A stretch of DNA of 11,372 nt from Corynebacterium frankenforstense (lineage in GTDB: Bacteria; Actinomycetota; Actinomycetes; Mycobacteriales; Mycobacteriaceae). This document shows positions 1 through 6,687 of the stretch, one piece after another. Each line of letters opens with the position of its first letter. The first letter of the stretch is position 1. A program made the translations under genes and the position numbers. The DNA lies in NCBI RefSeq assembly GCF_030211955.1, contig NZ_JASODI010000033.1, positions 1 to 11,372 of the forward strand, read 5' to 3'. Below the pieces are notes generated by a model, which searched no databases, was not told the DNA's origin, and worked only from the letters and a program-made list of their open reading frames with translations.

Positions 1-71
1 TCGAACGTGGGCTGTGAGTTTCAGACGAGCCACCGCCTCGTGTCCAAGCTGTGGTGGTCTCGGGTGGGGTT

Positions 72-202
72 GCAGTAGGTCACTGCATCGCCGTCTCAAG
101 GTCGCCATCGGAGGGACTGGATGGAGCTGCAGTGGATTGCTGCAACGGGTCCGAGCGAGCGACGGACCCCGGGGACTGCCGAGACTTGCAGTGAGCTACG
201 GC
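72..202 (+). repeat. Internal segmental duplication, copy 1
   Basis: This stretch holds palindromes 1-3 and their two spacers and matches 524-654 at a constant offset of 452 bp. The second spacer is closest: 151-187 and 603-639 differ at only three positions. The first spacer is more diverged but alignable, with a shared block around CATCGG and GGATG. The duplication shows that the array grew by copying multi-unit blocks. Confidence 0.85.
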
Positions 203-523
203 GCCGGGGGCGAAGGGCCGGTGGAGGCGGCGGGGATGGTGGGCCGCAGCCGGCAGACGGAGGATTGCAGTAGATCACTGCGCCGCTACTCCGTGGATCC
301 TTATGGCGGGTGTTTGCAGTGGATCACTGCATCGCGATCGCAAGGCCGGCAGCCGGAGACCCGGGCGAAGCCATCGTTTAGAAACTTGTCATTCTCCGAC
401 GACCCCTCGCAGTAAGTCACTGCACCAGCACACCCGAGCCCGCCAACGAGACCTTGCAGTGGATCACTGCACCATCCCCGTTCAGCACATCCAGTCTCTC
501 CCCCAACTGACCCCGACGACCCT

Positions 524-654
524 GCAGTGAGTCACTGGACCGCTGTCCCGAAGCCAGCATCGGCGAGACAGGATGAGGCTGCAGTAGATCACTGCATCGG
601 TGCCGAGCGGGCGACAGACCCCGGGGACTGCCGAGGCTTGCAGTGGATCACTGT
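524..654 (+). repeat. Internal segmental duplication, copy 2
   Basis: This is the partner of 72-202, containing palindromes 8-10 with identical intervals (57 and 59 bp). The palindromes differ between the two blocks mostly in the purine centre and at the right-arm edge. The match fades after the third palindrome, where the next interval is 79 bp in one block and 48 bp in the other. Confidence 0.85.
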
Positions 655-979
655 GTCACTGCTCGGTTGTTCCTCAGGGCGGCGGTTGCAGTAGGTCACT
701 GCGACCCGGGATCGGGTCAGCCGGCCCCTCAGGACTGTCGGGGGCTGCAGTGGGGTACTAAATCGAGTGACCAAGGGTCGGTAGGACTCTGGGGCGCGAT
801 CCTTGCAGTGGGTTACTGCAACACGACTCCGAACGAGACAGAGGTCCGGAGAGGACCGGTCCGCAGTAGATCACTGCGCCAGGAAGCCAGTCAGCCAGCC
901 GGAGGTCTGTGGTGTCGCGGGTGCCTGCCCGGGTCTCGCAGTGGGTTACTGCACCGCCCGGCCCCGGCCCCGAAAACCG

Positions 980-1960
980 TTAGAGCACCATCTCGCCGGT
1001 GGCGACGATGCGCGACGGCCCGGTGAGCGTCGCCTCGACGGCGGGAGCGTCTTCAGCGCCCTCAGCACGACCAGCGCCCTCAGCACAACCAGCGCCCTGA
1101 GCACCCTGGTCCCCCGTCTCCTCGATCTCGACGACGACCTCACCGCCGGGCACCCGGACGGTGACCGCACCGGTGGCCACGCCGGCGTCGGCGAGCGCGG
1201 CCGTCGCCGCGGCGACGGTGCCGGTACCGCACGAGCGGGTCTCGCCCACGCCGCGCTCCCACACACGCATGGTGACCGCGCCGTCGGAAAGCGGGGTGAG
1301 CACCTCGACGTTGACGCCGGCCGGGAAGAACTCGGAGTCGAACTCGGGGGCACACAGCTCCAGGTCCCGGATCGTCGCCGCGTCCGCGTCCGGCAGCACG
1401 GCCGCCAGGTGCGGGTTGCCCACGTTGACGCCGAGCCCGGCGAAGTCGAAGTCCCCCATCCGCACCGTCGACACCCCGGTCACGGTCGCGGCCCCCATGC
1501 GCACGCTGACGCGGGCGTCGTGCTCGGAGCACTCGAGCACGCGTACCTGGCGCGTCCCGGCGCGCGTGCCGACGGTGAACTCGTCGGTGTCGACGAGCCC
1601 CCGCGAGCGCAGCCAGTGGGCGAAGACGCGCACGCCGTTGCCGCACATCTCGGCGACCGAGCCGTCGGCGTTGCGGTAGTCCATGAACCAGTCCGTCTCG
1701 GCGACGCCCTCCGGCAGCGCGGGGATCTCGCCGGCGGCCACGAGCGCCCCGGCGCGCACCACGCGCAGCAGGCCGTCGCCGCCGATGCCGGCGCGGCGGT
1801 CGCACACGGCGGCGACGCGCTCGGGCGGGAACGCGAGCGCGGCGTCGGGGTCGGAGACGATGACGAAGTCGTTCTCGGTGCCGTGGCCCTTGGCGAAGGG
1901 CGTCACGGCCTGGTCGGACACATCAGAGGCATCAGAGGCGGCAGCAGACTCAGCGTTCAC
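980..1960 (-). CDS. dapF: Diaminopimelate epimerase
   Basis: This cytosolic enzyme interconverts LL- and meso-diaminopimelate, the last racemisation before lysine and the meso-DAP of the corynebacterial cell wall. The catalytic cysteine pair is present: Cys106 in AEMCGNGVR and Cys244 in ETRSCGTGT. The N-terminal [11 protein letters not shown] (22-32) and [11 protein letters not shown] (53-63) are typical of corynebacterial DapF. The GTG start overlaps the miaA stop as GTGA, which suggests translational coupling. It gives 326 residues against about 277 in C. glutamicum. A second GTG at 1906 would give MTPFAKGH, closer to the usual N terminus; the residues before it include an ASDASD repeat from a 9-bp duplication (1921-1938). 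The rest of the excess length is a low-complexity insertion at about residues 283-309. It is the last gene of a leftward operon and faces the palindrome array. No clear U-tailed terminator follows the stop. Function is secure; the start is not. Confidence 0.96.
   Translation of the reverse strand: MNAESAAASDASDVSDQAVTPFAKGHGTENDFVIVSDPDAALAFPPERVAAVCDRRAGIGGDGLLRVVRAGALVAAGEIPALPEGVAETDWFMDYRNADGSVAEMCGNGVRVFAHWLRSRGLVDTDEFTVGTRAGTRQVRVLECSEHDARVSVRMGAATVTGVSTVRMGDFDFAGLGVNVGNPHLAAVLPDADAATIRDLELCAPEFDSEFFPAGVNVEVLTPLSDGAVTMRVWERGVGETRSCGTGTVAAATAALADAGVATGAVTVRVPGGEVVVEIEETGDQGAQGAGCAEGAGRAEGAEDAPAVEATLTGPSRIVATGEMVL
1055..1108. repeat. 18-bp tandem repeat, three copies, inside dapF
   Basis: Three consecutive 18-bp units start at 1055, 1073 and 1091. 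Units 1 and 2 differ by one base (AGCGCCCTCAGCACGACC against the same with an A); unit 3 is diverged at its end. On the coding strand they encode a six-residue glycine/alanine/glutamate repeat in the C-terminal insertion of DapF. Unit length keeps the reading frame, so copy number could vary without breaking the gene. Confidence 0.9.
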
Positions 1961-2907
1961 CGCTCCGAGTCTAGAGCAGACAGCGCCTCGCCCAGCAGGC
2001 CGCCCGCGGCATCCAGCCACCGGATGCGCTTGTCCCGGCGGAACCAGGAACGCTGCCGGCGCACGTAGCGCCGCGTGCCGGACTCGGTGCGCTCGACCGC
2101 CTCCTCGGGGCTGAGCAACCCGGCGCGCATGTCGAGCACCTGGGCGTAGCCGATGGCACGCCCGGCGGTCGACTCGCGCTCCAGCCCCGCGGCCACGAGC
2201 CGGTCGACCTCCTCGACGAGCCCGGCGTCGAACATGGCGCGGGTGCGCCGGGCGATGCGGTCGTTGAGCCACGCGCTTTCGGTGGCGAGCCCCAGGATCC
2301 GCGTGCCCCAGCGCGGCGGCTGATCGCGCGGCGGCTGGCTGGCGGCGAAGGGCCTGCCGGTCAGCTCGACGACCTCGAGGGCGCGGGCGATGCGCCGGCC
2401 GTCGTTGTCCTCGATGACGCGCGCGGCCTGAGGGTCGACGCGCTCGAGCTCGGCGTGCAGGCCCGGCGCGCCGAGCTCCCCGAGACGCGCCAGGTACCGG
2501 GCGTGCACCTCGGGGTCGGTCGGCGGGAAGGTGAAGTCGTCGACGAGGGCCTGGTAGTAGAGCATCGAGCCGCCGACGAGCACGGGCACCCGCCCGCGCG
2601 CGCGGATCGCCTCGACGTCGGCGGCGGCCTCGCGCTGGTAGCGGGCCACGGAGGCGGGCTCGGTGACGTCGAGGACGTCGAGCTGGTGGTGCGGGATGCC
2701 GCGGCGTTCGGCGACGGTGAGCTTGGCGGTGCCGATGTCCATGCCACGGTAGAGCTGCATGGAGTCGACGTTGACCACCTCGCCGCCGAGGCGTTCGGCC
2801 AGTGCGAGGCCAAGCTCGGACTTGCCGGAGGCGGTCGGGCCCACGACGGCGACAGGGCGCGGCGCGGCGCCGGCGGCGCCCTCGGCGCCCACAGAAGAGG
2901 AGACCAT
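1957..2907 (-). CDS. miaA: tRNA dimethylallyltransferase MiaA
   Basis: This enzyme transfers a dimethylallyl group to N6 of A37 in tRNAs that read codons starting with U, giving i6A37, the substrate of MiaB, which is also encoded in this window. The P-loop GPTASGKS is at 23-30, followed by the family signature [16 protein letters not shown] at about 47-62 and [10 protein letters not shown] at 112-121. The arginine-rich C terminus ([20 protein letters not shown]) is the usual tRNA-binding end. At 316 residues the length is normal. The ATG directly abuts the TAA stop of the upstream gene (TAAATG). A good GGAGG ribosome site sits about 9-10 nt upstream, inside that gene. The stop overlaps the dapF start. 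The order LigB-like, miaA, dapF matches Rv2728c, Rv2727c and Rv2726c of M. tuberculosis. Confidence 0.97.
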   Translation of the reverse strand: MVSSSVGAEGAAGAAPRPVAVVGPTASGKSELGLALAERLGGEVVNVDSMQLYRGMDIGTAKLTVAERRGIPHHQLDVLDVTEPASVARYQREAAADVEAIRARGRVPVLVGGSMLYYQALVDDFTFPPTDPEVHARYLARLGELGAPGLHAELERVDPQAARVIEDNDGRRIARALEVVELTGRPFAASQPPRDQPPRWGTRILGLATESAWLNDRIARRTRAMFDAGLVEEVDRLVAAGLERESTAGRAIGYAQVLDMRAGLLSPEEAVERTESGTRRYVRRQRSWFRRDKRIRWLDAAGGLLGEALSALDSER

Positions 2908-3498
2908 TTACGCGACCTCCACCGTCAGGCGCGCGAGGTAGCGGCCGACACCCGTGGTGGTGTCGACGTCGAGGAGCTCGGCGTCGACGACGGGGAACCC
3001 GGCCAGCTCGAGCCACAGCTCGGGCTCGAGCACGCCGGCGGCGCGCAGGTCCTCCGACGACCACGGCTCGGGCGCCTCACCGGAAAGGAGCGCCCGGCAC
3101 CAGGCGTCGGCCTCGGCCGCGTCGTCGAGGAGCGCGAGCGGGGCGCGCGCGGTCAGCCCCGCCGAGCCGTCCAGGGCCAGCAGCGTGAGCGCCTCGGGGT
3201 CGGGACGCTGAAGGGAACCGCGCACGGCGCGCACCGGGACGTCGACAATTGAACGTTGCACCAGCTCAGGAAGGTAATTGCCGACGTCGTGCCGCACCTG
3301 CGGTGCGCCCCAGGCACCGAGGGAGCCGGTGCGGGCGGTGTACCACCGCCGGTCGCGCGAGCCGACGAGGTCGAGCGGGCGGTCGGCGGTGACGAGGGCG
3401 CGCACACCGGCGACGAGGCGCCGGGCGGGCTCGTCGCGCGGCGCGAGCTCGGGGACGAGGGCCGGGCTTCCCGGCATGACCACGATTGTCGCGTGCAT
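2908..3498 (-). CDS. LigB-fold (class III extradiol dioxygenase-like) protein of unknown function
   Basis: This 196-residue protein occupies the position of Rv2728c upstream of miaA. The N terminus [12 protein letters not shown] resembles the PHPPLLVPEL opening of LigB-type extradiol dioxygenases. The histidine expected there is absent, so metal-dependent ring cleavage is doubtful. The later [12 protein letters not shown] segment (around 69-80) may correspond to the family's substrate-side loop. No signal peptide or membrane segment is visible. It is the first gene of the leftward operon with miaA and dapF; its TAA stop directly abuts the miaA ATG. The close coupling hints at a shared housekeeping role, but no function is established that I can name. 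The fold assignment is from recalled family resemblance and should be treated as moderate. Confidence 0.8.
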   Translation of the reverse strand: MHATIVVMPGSPALVPELAPRDEPARRLVAGVRALVTADRPLDLVGSRDRRWYTARTGSLGAWGAPQVRHDVGNYLPELVQRSIVDVPVRAVRGSLQRPDPEALTLLALDGSAGLTARAPLALLDDAAEADAWCRALLSGEAPEPWSSEDLRAAGVLEPELWLELAGFPVVDAELLDVDTTTGVGRYLARLTVEVA

Positions 3499-3504
3499 GC
3501 CTCG

Positions 3505-3533
3505 AGCCTAACCGGCTAGATTGTTGGCAACGG
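3505..3533 (-). promoter_or_regulatory. Candidate promoter of the LigB-like, miaA, dapF operon
   Basis: On the minus strand TAGGCT (3510-3505) fits a TANNNT -10 element and lies 6 nt before the ATG at 3498, which would make the transcript leaderless or nearly so. The -35 is uncertain. A good TTGCCA at 3530-3525 is only 14 bp away, while the correctly spaced hexamer (17 bp) is CCGTTG. It overlaps the candidate rightward promoter. Confidence 0.35.
3517..3522 (+). promoter_or_regulatory. Candidate -10 element for the DUF349 gene
   Basis: TAGATT matches the actinobacterial TANNNT -10 pattern and would place transcription start near 3529, giving a leader of about 86 nt. No convincing -35 hexamer stands 16-18 bp upstream; TTGTCG at 3486-3491 is too far. 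The first leader hairpin would then lie at the very 5' end of the message. Confidence 0.4.
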
Positions 3534-3584
3534 GGCGCACCGCCCCTGCCCCACCCGTCGACCCGGTCGCGGGCCTCGCCCGCG
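3532..3584 (+). promoter_or_regulatory. Two GC hairpins in the DUF349 leader
   Basis: GGGGCG and CGCCCC form a perfect 6-bp stem with loop CAC (3532-3546). CGCGGGC and GCCCGCG form a perfect 7-bp stem with loop CTC (3568-3584). The second ends 16 nt before the AAGGAGA ribosome site. Neither is followed by a T-run, so an mRNA-stabilising or translation-modulating role is more likely than termination. Any role is inference. Confidence 0.5.
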
Positions 3585-3614
3585 GCACTGACCTCCACCG
3601 AAGGAGACAGACGC

Positions 3615-4976
3615 ATGACTGACGCGACCCCCGGCACGCCCACCCCGTCGCCGCGCCCCACCCCCGGCGCGATGCCGGGCCGGATCCCCACCCCCGGCGA
3701 CCTCGCGCGGCCCTCGGCGACCCCGAAGCCGAAGCCGACCCCGAAGCCCGCGCCAGCAGCGGACCCGCACCGCTTCGGGCGCGTGGCCGAGGACGGCACC
3801 GTCTACCTGATCACGGCCGACGGAGAGAGCGAGATCGGCCAGTGGCAGGCGGGCACGCCCGAGGAGGGGCTGCGCCACTTCGCGGGCCGCTACGACGACC
3901 TGGTCACCGAGATCGCCGTGCTCGAGTCGCGGCTGTCGAGCCACCCCGAGGACGCCGACGCCATCCGCGCGCAGGCGAAGAGCCTGGCCGAGGGCCTCGA
4001 CGAGGCCGCCGTCATCGGCGACATCGAGGCGCTGCGCGAACAGCTCGGCCGCATCGGCCAGGAGGCCGGGGACGCGAAGGGCCGCGTCGAGGAGTCGCGC
4101 AAGCGGCGCCGCGAGGAGGCCATCGCCGCCAAGGAGAAGCTGATCGCGGAGACCGAGGAGATCGCGGAGAACTCCACGCAGTGGAAGGCCGCCGGCGACC
4201 GCATCCGCGCCATCCTCGAGGAGTGGAAGAAGATCCGCGGCATCGACCGCGCCACCGACGACCGGCTGTGGAAGCGCTACGCGCGCGCCCGCGACGCCTT
4301 CCACCGCCGCCGCGGCGCCCACTTCGCCGAGCTGGACCGGGGTCGCGCCGCCGCCAAGCGCCGCAAGGAGGAGCTCGTCGAGCGCGCCGTCGCGCTGCAG
4401 GACTCCACCGAGTGGCGCGAGACCGCGCGGGCCTACCGCGACCTGATGCAGGAGTGGAAGGCCGCCGGACGCGCCCCGCGCGAGGCCGACGACAAGCTCT
4501 GGGAGCAGTTCCGCGCCGCGCAGGACAAGTTCTTCGGCGCGCGCGACGCCGTCAACGCGGAGAAGGACCGCGAGTTCGAGGCCAACGGCAAGGCCAAGGA
4601 CGCGCTCATCGCCGAGTACGAGCCGCTGATCGACCCGGACAAGAACCTCGACCAGGCTCGCGCAAAGCTGGCCGAGCTGCAGGAGAAGTGGGACGAGATC
4701 GGCTACGTGCCACGCGCCCGCATGCGCGAGCTCGAGGACAAGATCGCCGGCCTGGAGAAGCGAGTCACCGACGCCGAGCAGTCGCAGTGGCGCCGCACCG
4801 ACCCCGAGGCCCAGGAGCGCGCCGCGCAGTTCACCCGCCGCGTCGAGGAGCTCGCCGCCCAGGCCGAGCAGGCCGAGGCGCGCGGCGACACGAAGAAGGC
4901 CGAGCAGCTGCGTGCGCTGGCCGCCCAGTGGTCCTCCTGGGCCGAGACCGCCGCCGAGGCGCTCGAGGACCGCTGA
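3615..4976 (+). CDS. DUF349-repeat coiled-coil protein
   Basis: This 453-residue soluble protein is the likely counterpart of Rv2731. Residues 1-49 are proline- and lysine-rich and disordered-looking, with a KPKPTPKP stretch. A small conserved segment, HRFGRVAEDGTVYLITADGE, lies at 52-71. A charged helical region (about 93-170) is followed by three DUF349 repeats at about 173-233, 251-311 and 328-385, each with the pattern KEELI...W+...R...L..EWK..G..P+..D..LW..F..A.D.F. An acidic, alanine-rich coiled coil ends the protein. ATG 3615 was chosen over upstream in-frame codons because AAGGAGA at 3601-3607 is ideally placed and the protein sequence resembles relatives from there. The cellular role of DUF349 proteins in actinobacteria is not established. 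It is followed after one base by the GNAT-like gene. Confidence 0.93.
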   Translation: MTDATPGTPTPSPRPTPGAMPGRIPTPGDLARPSATPKPKPTPKPAPAADPHRFGRVAEDGTVYLITADGESEIGQWQAGTPEEGLRHFAGRYDDLVTEIAVLESRLSSHPEDADAIRAQAKSLAEGLDEAAVIGDIEALREQLGRIGQEAGDAKGRVEESRKRRREEAIAAKEKLIAETEEIAENSTQWKAAGDRIRAILEEWKKIRGIDRATDDRLWKRYARARDAFHRRRGAHFAELDRGRAAAKRRKEELVERAVALQDSTEWRETARAYRDLMQEWKAAGRAPREADDKLWEQFRAAQDKFFGARDAVNAEKDREFEANGKAKDALIAEYEPLIDPDKNLDQARAKLAELQEKWDEIGYVPRARMRELEDKIAGLEKRVTDAEQSQWRRTDPEAQERAAQFTRRVEELAAQAEQAEARGDTKKAEQLRALAAQWSSWAETAAEALEDR

Positions 4977-4977
4977 G

Positions 4978-5994
4978 TTGCGCACCGTCCTGGTGCCGCC
5001 CGGCGCCGAGGACGCCGTGCGCACCTTCTGCTTCACCGCGAACCTCCTGGCCCAGGAGGCCACGGGCACCCCGGCGGCGGCCGTCGCCGTCGAGGACGTC
5101 CACACCCAGCTCGTCGGCGGCGACCCGCTCGCCCCGCGCTCGGTGCTGCTCGCGCTCGTGGACCAGCCCGGCCCGGCCGCCGTCGGCGAGTTCGGGCTGC
5201 CGGTCATGGCCGACCCCGACGCCGAGGCCGCCGGCTTCGCGCACGTGATCCTGCCGGCCGAGGACGCCCGGCGCCTGGCCGCCGTGGAGATCGTCCCCGA
5301 CGTCGGGCTGTGCCCGCCGGCGCCCACCCCGATTGACGACGTCCCGCAGCTCGCCGTCGCGGTCCAGGAACTGCTCGCGGCGGCCGCAGGCGTGGCCCGC
5401 GCCGCCGGCCGCGACACGCTGCAGGCCTTCACCCGCGACCCGCGATTCGGGGCGTTGTTCGAGGCCTGTGGCTTCCGGCACGCGCTGACCGAGGTGCAGG
5501 CCGTGGTCGACTTCGGCGGTGAGCCGGACGACGGCGTCGTGGTCGTCGAGGACCTCGCCGTGCCCGGGGACCTGGTCGGGGGCGTGTGCGCGCTCTTCGC
5601 CGTCGACGACGCCGACAGCGCCCACGGGGCGCTGGCCGTCGCACCGGAGCCGTGGGACCGCGCGCGCCTGGAACGCACCCGGGCGCGCCTGGCCGCCGAG
5701 GGCACCCACGGGGTGATGACGGTGCTGGTGGAGGACGGCCGGCCCGTCGCGCTGGCGGAGGCCTACCGCACCGCCGGGCAACGCGCCGACGTCGCCGAGC
5801 ACGGCACCACGGTGGTGGCGCGGGGGCGTCGGCAATCCGGGCTGGGCTCGCGCGTGACGCGCGCACTTCTCGCGCTCGGCGAGGGCGAGTTCTTCCTGAC
5901 CTACTCCCCCGACGACCCGGCCGCCGCCGGGCTGGCGCGCCGGCTCGGGGCGCGGGAGCTGGCCCGGCTGGGCTCCTTCGAGCTGGCCCTCTAG
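4978..5994 (+). CDS. GNAT-family acetyltransferase-like protein, possibly two-domain
   Basis: The 338-residue product reads as two GNAT-like halves, as in mycothiol-synthase-type proteins. The N-terminal half is degenerate and ends with a GNAT-like C terminus (FGALFEACGFRHALTEVQAVVDF, about 157-179). The C-terminal half has GTTVVARGRRQSGLGSRVTRALL at 276-298. Its RRQSGLG resembles the acetyl-CoA pyrophosphate loop (Q/R-x-x-G-x-G/A), and a SPDDPAAAGLARRLGAREL segment follows. Substrate is unknown. The start is a TTG at 4978, one base after the DUF349 stop, with GAGG about 9 nt upstream inside the preceding gene, so the two are probably co-transcribed and coupled. The stop shares a CTAG with the opposing gene. 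The N-terminal extension to 4912 in the same frame would overlap the DUF349 gene and is not needed. Confidence 0.85.
   Translation: MRTVLVPPGAEDAVRTFCFTANLLAQEATGTPAAAVAVEDVHTQLVGGDPLAPRSVLLALVDQPGPAAVGEFGLPVMADPDAEAAGFAHVILPAEDARRLAAVEIVPDVGLCPPAPTPIDDVPQLAVAVQELLAAAAGVARAAGRDTLQAFTRDPRFGALFEACGFRHALTEVQAVVDFGGEPDDGVVVVEDLAVPGDLVGGVCALFAVDDADSAHGALAVAPEPWDRARLERTRARLAAEGTHGVMTVLVEDGRPVALAEAYRTAGQRADVAEHGTTVVARGRRQSGLGSRVTRALLALGEGEFFLTYSPDDPAAAGLARRLGARELARLGSFELAL
5991..5994. other. CTAG used as a stop codon on both strands
   Basis: The palindrome CTAG supplies TAG at 5992-5994 for the rightward GNAT-like gene and TAG at 5993-5991 for the leftward membrane-protein gene. The two coding regions overlap by exactly 4 bp, leaving no room for a terminator between them. 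Confidence 0.95.
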
Positions 5995-6677
5995 TCGGCG
6001 GAGTCCTCTGTCTTGTCCTCTGTGTCCGCGTCCTCATGGGAGCGGCGCTGCGCGCGGCGGCGGGAGCGGTCGCGGCGGTCGTCGACGAGCAGCGGGTTGG
6101 CGCCGGGGTTCCGGCTGGCCTCGCGCTGGGCGCGGGCGACCTCGTCGACGTCGTCGGTCTCGGCGCGGGCGCGGGCGATCTCGCGCTGCTCCGGCGAGCG
6201 GCGCAGCACGGTCATCGCGTAGGCCACGAAGGCGACGATGACCACCAGGATCATCAGGTAGGTGCCCACCCCGAGGGTGACGTCGGCCTCGGAGCCTGGG
6301 CGCTGCAGGCGCAGCCAGACGGCGAGCAGCGAGTAGGCCACCCCGACGGTGGTGATCATCCAGGCGATCAGCGCCAGAGCGGTGCGGCGGGTGATCAGCG
6401 TCGCCGTGGTGAACACGCCGATGCCCAGCAGGCACAGCACCGCGAAGACGTACTCGGTCAGCTTGACCCCGGCGTCGGCCGCCGCGTCGCTGAAGGTGAC
6501 CACCTGCCAGCCCTGCACGCCGGTGGCCTGCGGCAGCAGCAGGGTGACGAAGTAGACCACCGTGGCGCCGAGCAGGACGTAATAGGCGCCGCCCAGCTCC
6601 ACGTGGCGGGCGGAGACCTTCTCGCGCCGGGCCAGCTCGCGGGCGGAGGGCTCGTTCGTAGCGGTGTTCTCGGACAT
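5991..6677 (-). CDS. Four-TM conserved membrane protein next to miaB (Rv2732c-like)
   Basis: The 228-residue product has a charged cytosolic N terminus, four predicted membrane helices (about 29-49, 75-96, 99-122 and 135-158) and a long, highly charged C-terminal tail. The tail has an arginine cluster RRDRSRRRAQRR (201-212) and an acidic end. The RRSPEQRE segment after helix 4 suggests that the tail is cytosolic. It occupies the position of Rv2732c directly downstream of miaB (Rv2733c) in mycobacteria. Function is unknown. ATG 6677 was preferred to the in-frame GTG at 6686, because GGTGAGG just upstream provides a ribosome site and the GTG adds only MRD. The gene starts 10 bases after the miaB stop and is very likely in its operon. 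The cytosolic tail could bind nucleic acid or acidic lipid, but this is speculation. Confidence 0.9.
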   Translation of the reverse strand: MSENTATNEPSARELARREKVSARHVELGGAYYVLLGATVVYFVTLLLPQATGVQGWQVVTFSDAAADAGVKLTEYVFAVLCLLGIGVFTTATLITRRTALALIAWMITTVGVAYSLLAVWLRLQRPGSEADVTLGVGTYLMILVVIVAFVAYAMTVLRRSPEQREIARARAETDDVDEVARAQREASRNPGANPLLVDDRRDRSRRRAQRRSHEDADTEDKTEDSAD

Positions 6678-6687
6678 GTCCCTCACC

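Larger units (their letters stand above)
72..952 (+). repeat. Array of 15 imperfect palindromes in a gene-free region
   Basis: The core YGCAGTRRRTYACTGCRHC occurs 15 times, all in the same orientation. The GCAGT starts are at 72, 129, 188, 267, 316, 409, 456, 524, 581, 640, 688, 747, 805, 863 and 938. The left arm GCAGT is intact in all 15 copies. The right arm ACTGC is intact in 10; copies at 129, 188, 524 and 640 have one mismatch and 747 has two. The base three positions past the right arm is C in every copy. Spacers average about 43 bp, are much less conserved than the core, and in places are recognisably related to each other, so the ancestral unit was probably about 58 bp. A very degenerate extra copy may lie at 11-25. 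Reading frames here contain only repeat-derived peptides and look spurious. It is not a CRISPR array: the repeats are short and imperfect, spacer lengths vary and spacers are mutually related. Function is unknown; a binding-site array or a diverged minisatellite are both possible. Confidence 0.93.

Noticed and set aside
72..952. CRISPR array
   Set aside because: Repeats are 15-19 bp and imperfect, intervals range from 47 to 93 bp, spacers are related to each other and partly duplicated, and no cas gene is in the window.
14..1026. Open reading frames across the palindrome array
   Set aside because: Their products are repeat-derived peptides such as LQWITAS and VDHC, arise in several frames on both strands, and lack ribosome sites or family resemblance.
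803..2068. Long plus-strand open frame of about 420 codons
   Set aside because: It runs antisense through dapF, whose catalytic motifs are certain. High GC creates such shadow frames.
3525..3530. TTGCCA as the -35 of the LigB-like operon
   Set aside because: It is a good hexamer but only 14 bp from the best -10; kept only as an uncertainty in the promoter entry.
3516..5705. Long minus-strand open frame opposite the DUF349 and GNAT-like genes
   Set aside because: It is low-complexity and Leu/Gly/Arg-rich with no motif; the plus-strand genes have ribosome sites and conserved repeats.
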